NCBI GenBank assembly: GCA_030642025.1
Contig: DAOWOO010000051.1
Coordinates: 1-7,852, forward strand
Source of the DNA: Candidatus Zixiibacteriota bacterium
GTDB taxonomy: Bacteria; Zixibacteria; MSB-5A5; GN15; PGXB01
Reading direction: 5' to 3'
Length of the DNA stretch: 7,852 bases
Shown here: positions 6,932 through 7,852 of the stretch, piece by piece
How positions within the stretch are numbered: the first letter of the stretch is position 1
Layout: each line of letters starts with the position of its first letter
Position numbers and translations under genes: made by a program
The notes under the pieces: generated by a model
Database searches by the model: none
Told to the model about the DNA's origin: nothing
The model's input: only the letters and a program-made list of their open reading frames with translations

Positions 6932-7363
6932 TCAGGCTCTTTCTATTTTTTCCACGGCCAGTTCGATCTCTTCCACAGCGGTGGTGGAAGTTCTTCCGTC
7001 AAGATCAAAGCCGCGCCATTTGGCCGGCCAGGCCTCAAAGAAATTATAGCGCATAATCTCGTTACCGGTATCATCGCAAACAATCACACTTCCGCTCTTG
7101 CGCTGAACCGTGCCTTCCATCACTGATTTACGCCAGAGCCAGAGTTCTTCCGTATTAACATACCCGCGTTTCAAAATGATATTGGAATAACGCGTTTGAC
7201 CGGGACGTTTACGCAAAGTCAGGTCATCCCCGTCCTGATACTCGACAATCTCTGTTTCCGAGTCAAGACCGTCCACCGTCTTAAAGGCAGCCTGGGTAAC
7301 GCCATCGATCTCAACCTTGAAATTATATGCGCCGATATGATCATGTTTCCTACGATTCGGCAT
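6932..7363 (-). CDS. CIS/phage tail tube protein, gp19-like (first copy)
   Basis: This encodes a 143-residue inner-tube subunit of the gp19-like family. Visible hallmarks are YNFKVEIDGVTQAAFK (13-28) followed by VDGLDSE, IILKRGYVNTEELWLW, the core RKSGSVIVCDDTGNEIMRYNF, and AWPAKWRGFDLDG before a C-terminal strand ELAVEKIERA. The core motif is shared almost word for word with the tube protein at 2710-3150 (RKSGS-I/V, D-T-G-N-E-I). Elsewhere the two differ widely, so they are old paralogues. The start is fixed by AGGAGG five bases before the ATG. It follows the first sheath gene by 54 bases, the usual sheath-then-tube order. The product should polymerise inside the sheath to form the channel. 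Confidence 0.94.
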   Translation of the reverse strand: MPNRRKHDHIGAYNFKVEIDGVTQAAFKTVDGLDSETEIVEYQDGDDLTLRKRPGQTRYSNIILKRGYVNTEELWLWRKSVMEGTVQRKSGSVIVCDDTGNEIMRYNFFEAWPAKWRGFDLDGRTSTTAVEEIELAVEKIERA

Positions 7364-7368
7364 AATTT

Positions 7369-7374
7369 CCTCCT
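7369..7374 (-). promoter_or_regulatory. Consensus ribosome binding site of the first tube gene
   Basis: AGGAGG on the minus strand with a five-base spacer to the ATG at 7363. It is the best Shine-Dalgarno match in the window, in keeping with a major structural protein made in many copies. Confidence 0.8.
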
Positions 7375-7389
7375 ATATTCATATTCTCT

Positions 7390-7413
7390 TAGCCGGCCGG
7401 AAAGACCGGGCTA
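7390..7413 (-). other. Intercistronic hairpin between first sheath and first tube
   Basis: On the minus strand, TAGCCCGG and CCGG-CCG-GCTA can pair as an eight-base-pair, GC-rich stem with a TCTTT loop and a three-base bulge. No U-tract follows, so it is unlikely to terminate. It may be a mRNA processing or stability element, or chance structure in a GC-rich gap. Confidence 0.35.
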
Positions 7414-7417
7414 TAAT

Positions 7418-7852
7418 TTACTCATTGACCGAAGCTCCGGATTGCCACTGGGAAATCCTGAAGATCACAAATTCAGCCGGCTTGACCGGGGCCATACCGA
7501 TCTCGATCACCACCATACCGGCATCAACGACTTCCGGCGGATTGGTCTCTTCATCGCACTTCACGTAAAAGGCCTGCCCGGGAGTCTGCCCGAACAGCGC
7601 GCCATCCTTCCAGACCAGTATCTCAAAGTCGGTTATCTTGGGCACGATACGCTGCCACAGAGTAAGATCGTTGGAATCGAACACCTCCCACTGGGTAACG
7701 TTCTTGATCGACTCTTCAACCATGTTAAAGAGACGGCGGCCGTTGATATTCCTCCAATACGGATCGGATGAGACATTGCGCTCACCCCAGACCCGGATAC
7801 CGCGGTCTCTGAAATAACGGAAACAGTTAATACCGCGCGTATAGAAAATATC
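7418..7852 (-). CDS. CIS/phage tail sheath protein (first copy, C-terminal 144 residues only)
   Basis: The open frame enters from the right edge, so the N-terminus is outside the window. The visible part is the conserved C-terminal domain of tail sheath proteins. DRGIRVWGERN (16-26 of the visible part) and WRNINGRRLFNMVEESI (33-49) match RGIRIWGART and YINVRRTFNMISESI of the complete sheath at 3154-4902. The TQWEVFD and LTLWQRI segments, AFYVKCDEETNPPE and the terminal PVKPAEFVIFRISQ follow in the same order. The last segment is the strand that interlocks sheath subunits in known structures. An internal ATG at 7723 falls in the middle of the conserved core and is not the real start. It is the first gene of the first sheath-tube pair. 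How many residues are missing cannot be seen, but several hundred are expected from the family. Confidence 0.94.
   Translation of the reverse strand, partial: DIFYTRGINCFRYFRDRGIRVWGERNVSSDPYWRNINGRRLFNMVEESIKNVTQWEVFDSNDLTLWQRIVPKITDFEILVWKDGALFGQTPGQAFYVKCDEETNPPEVVDAGMVVIEIGMAPVKPAEFVIFRISQWQSGASVNE

Overview
The window is one block of co-oriented genes, all on the minus strand, so transcription runs from the right end to the left end. It belongs to a phage-tail-like contractile injection system (CIS, the family of extracellular CIS, antifeeding prophages and tailocins). The recognisable parts are two tail sheath genes and two tail tube genes. Two Sec-type signal peptides, Shine-Dalgarno sites and tight intergenic gaps show a bacterium, probably with a Gram-negative-type envelope. 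Base composition is near balanced by eye. Nothing here identifies the species. An uncultured or poorly sampled phylum is a guess, based only on the unfamiliar neighbour genes.

In order of transcription: (1) the C-terminal 144 residues of a first tail sheath protein, cut by the right edge (7852-7418); (2) a first gp19-like tail tube protein (7363-6932); (3) a 12-bp hairpin with a modest U-tract, a likely terminator or attenuator (about 6921-6882); (4) a methionine-rich protein with a Sec signal peptide (6859-5915); (5) its diverged tandem paralogue, also with a signal peptide (5871-4957); (6) a complete 582-residue second tail sheath protein (4902-3154); (7) a second tail tube protein (3150-2710); (8) the first 902 residues of a large protein with a charged N-terminal half and a long degenerate Gly/Leu/Ser-rich C-terminal half, cut by the left edge (2707-1).

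The sheath and tube proteins should build the contractile outer cylinder and the inner tube of one injection particle. Two sheath-tube pairs suggest a duplicated module with specialised copies, as in known extracellular CIS that carry several sheath and tube paralogues. The two exported proteins between the modules are the odd part. Sheath and tube assemble in the cytoplasm, yet these two products should leave it. The large Gly-rich protein after the second tube matches no CIS component I recognise. No baseplate, spike, LysM, AAA+ ATPase or terminator/cap gene lies within the window, so the rest of the cluster must be on one or both sides.

No stretch over 300 bases lacks a gene. The largest gap is 72 bases (6860-6931). 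I saw no tRNA, rRNA, CRISPR array, insertion sequence or origin. Long plus-strand open frames opposite the sheath and the Gly-rich gene are antisense shadows.
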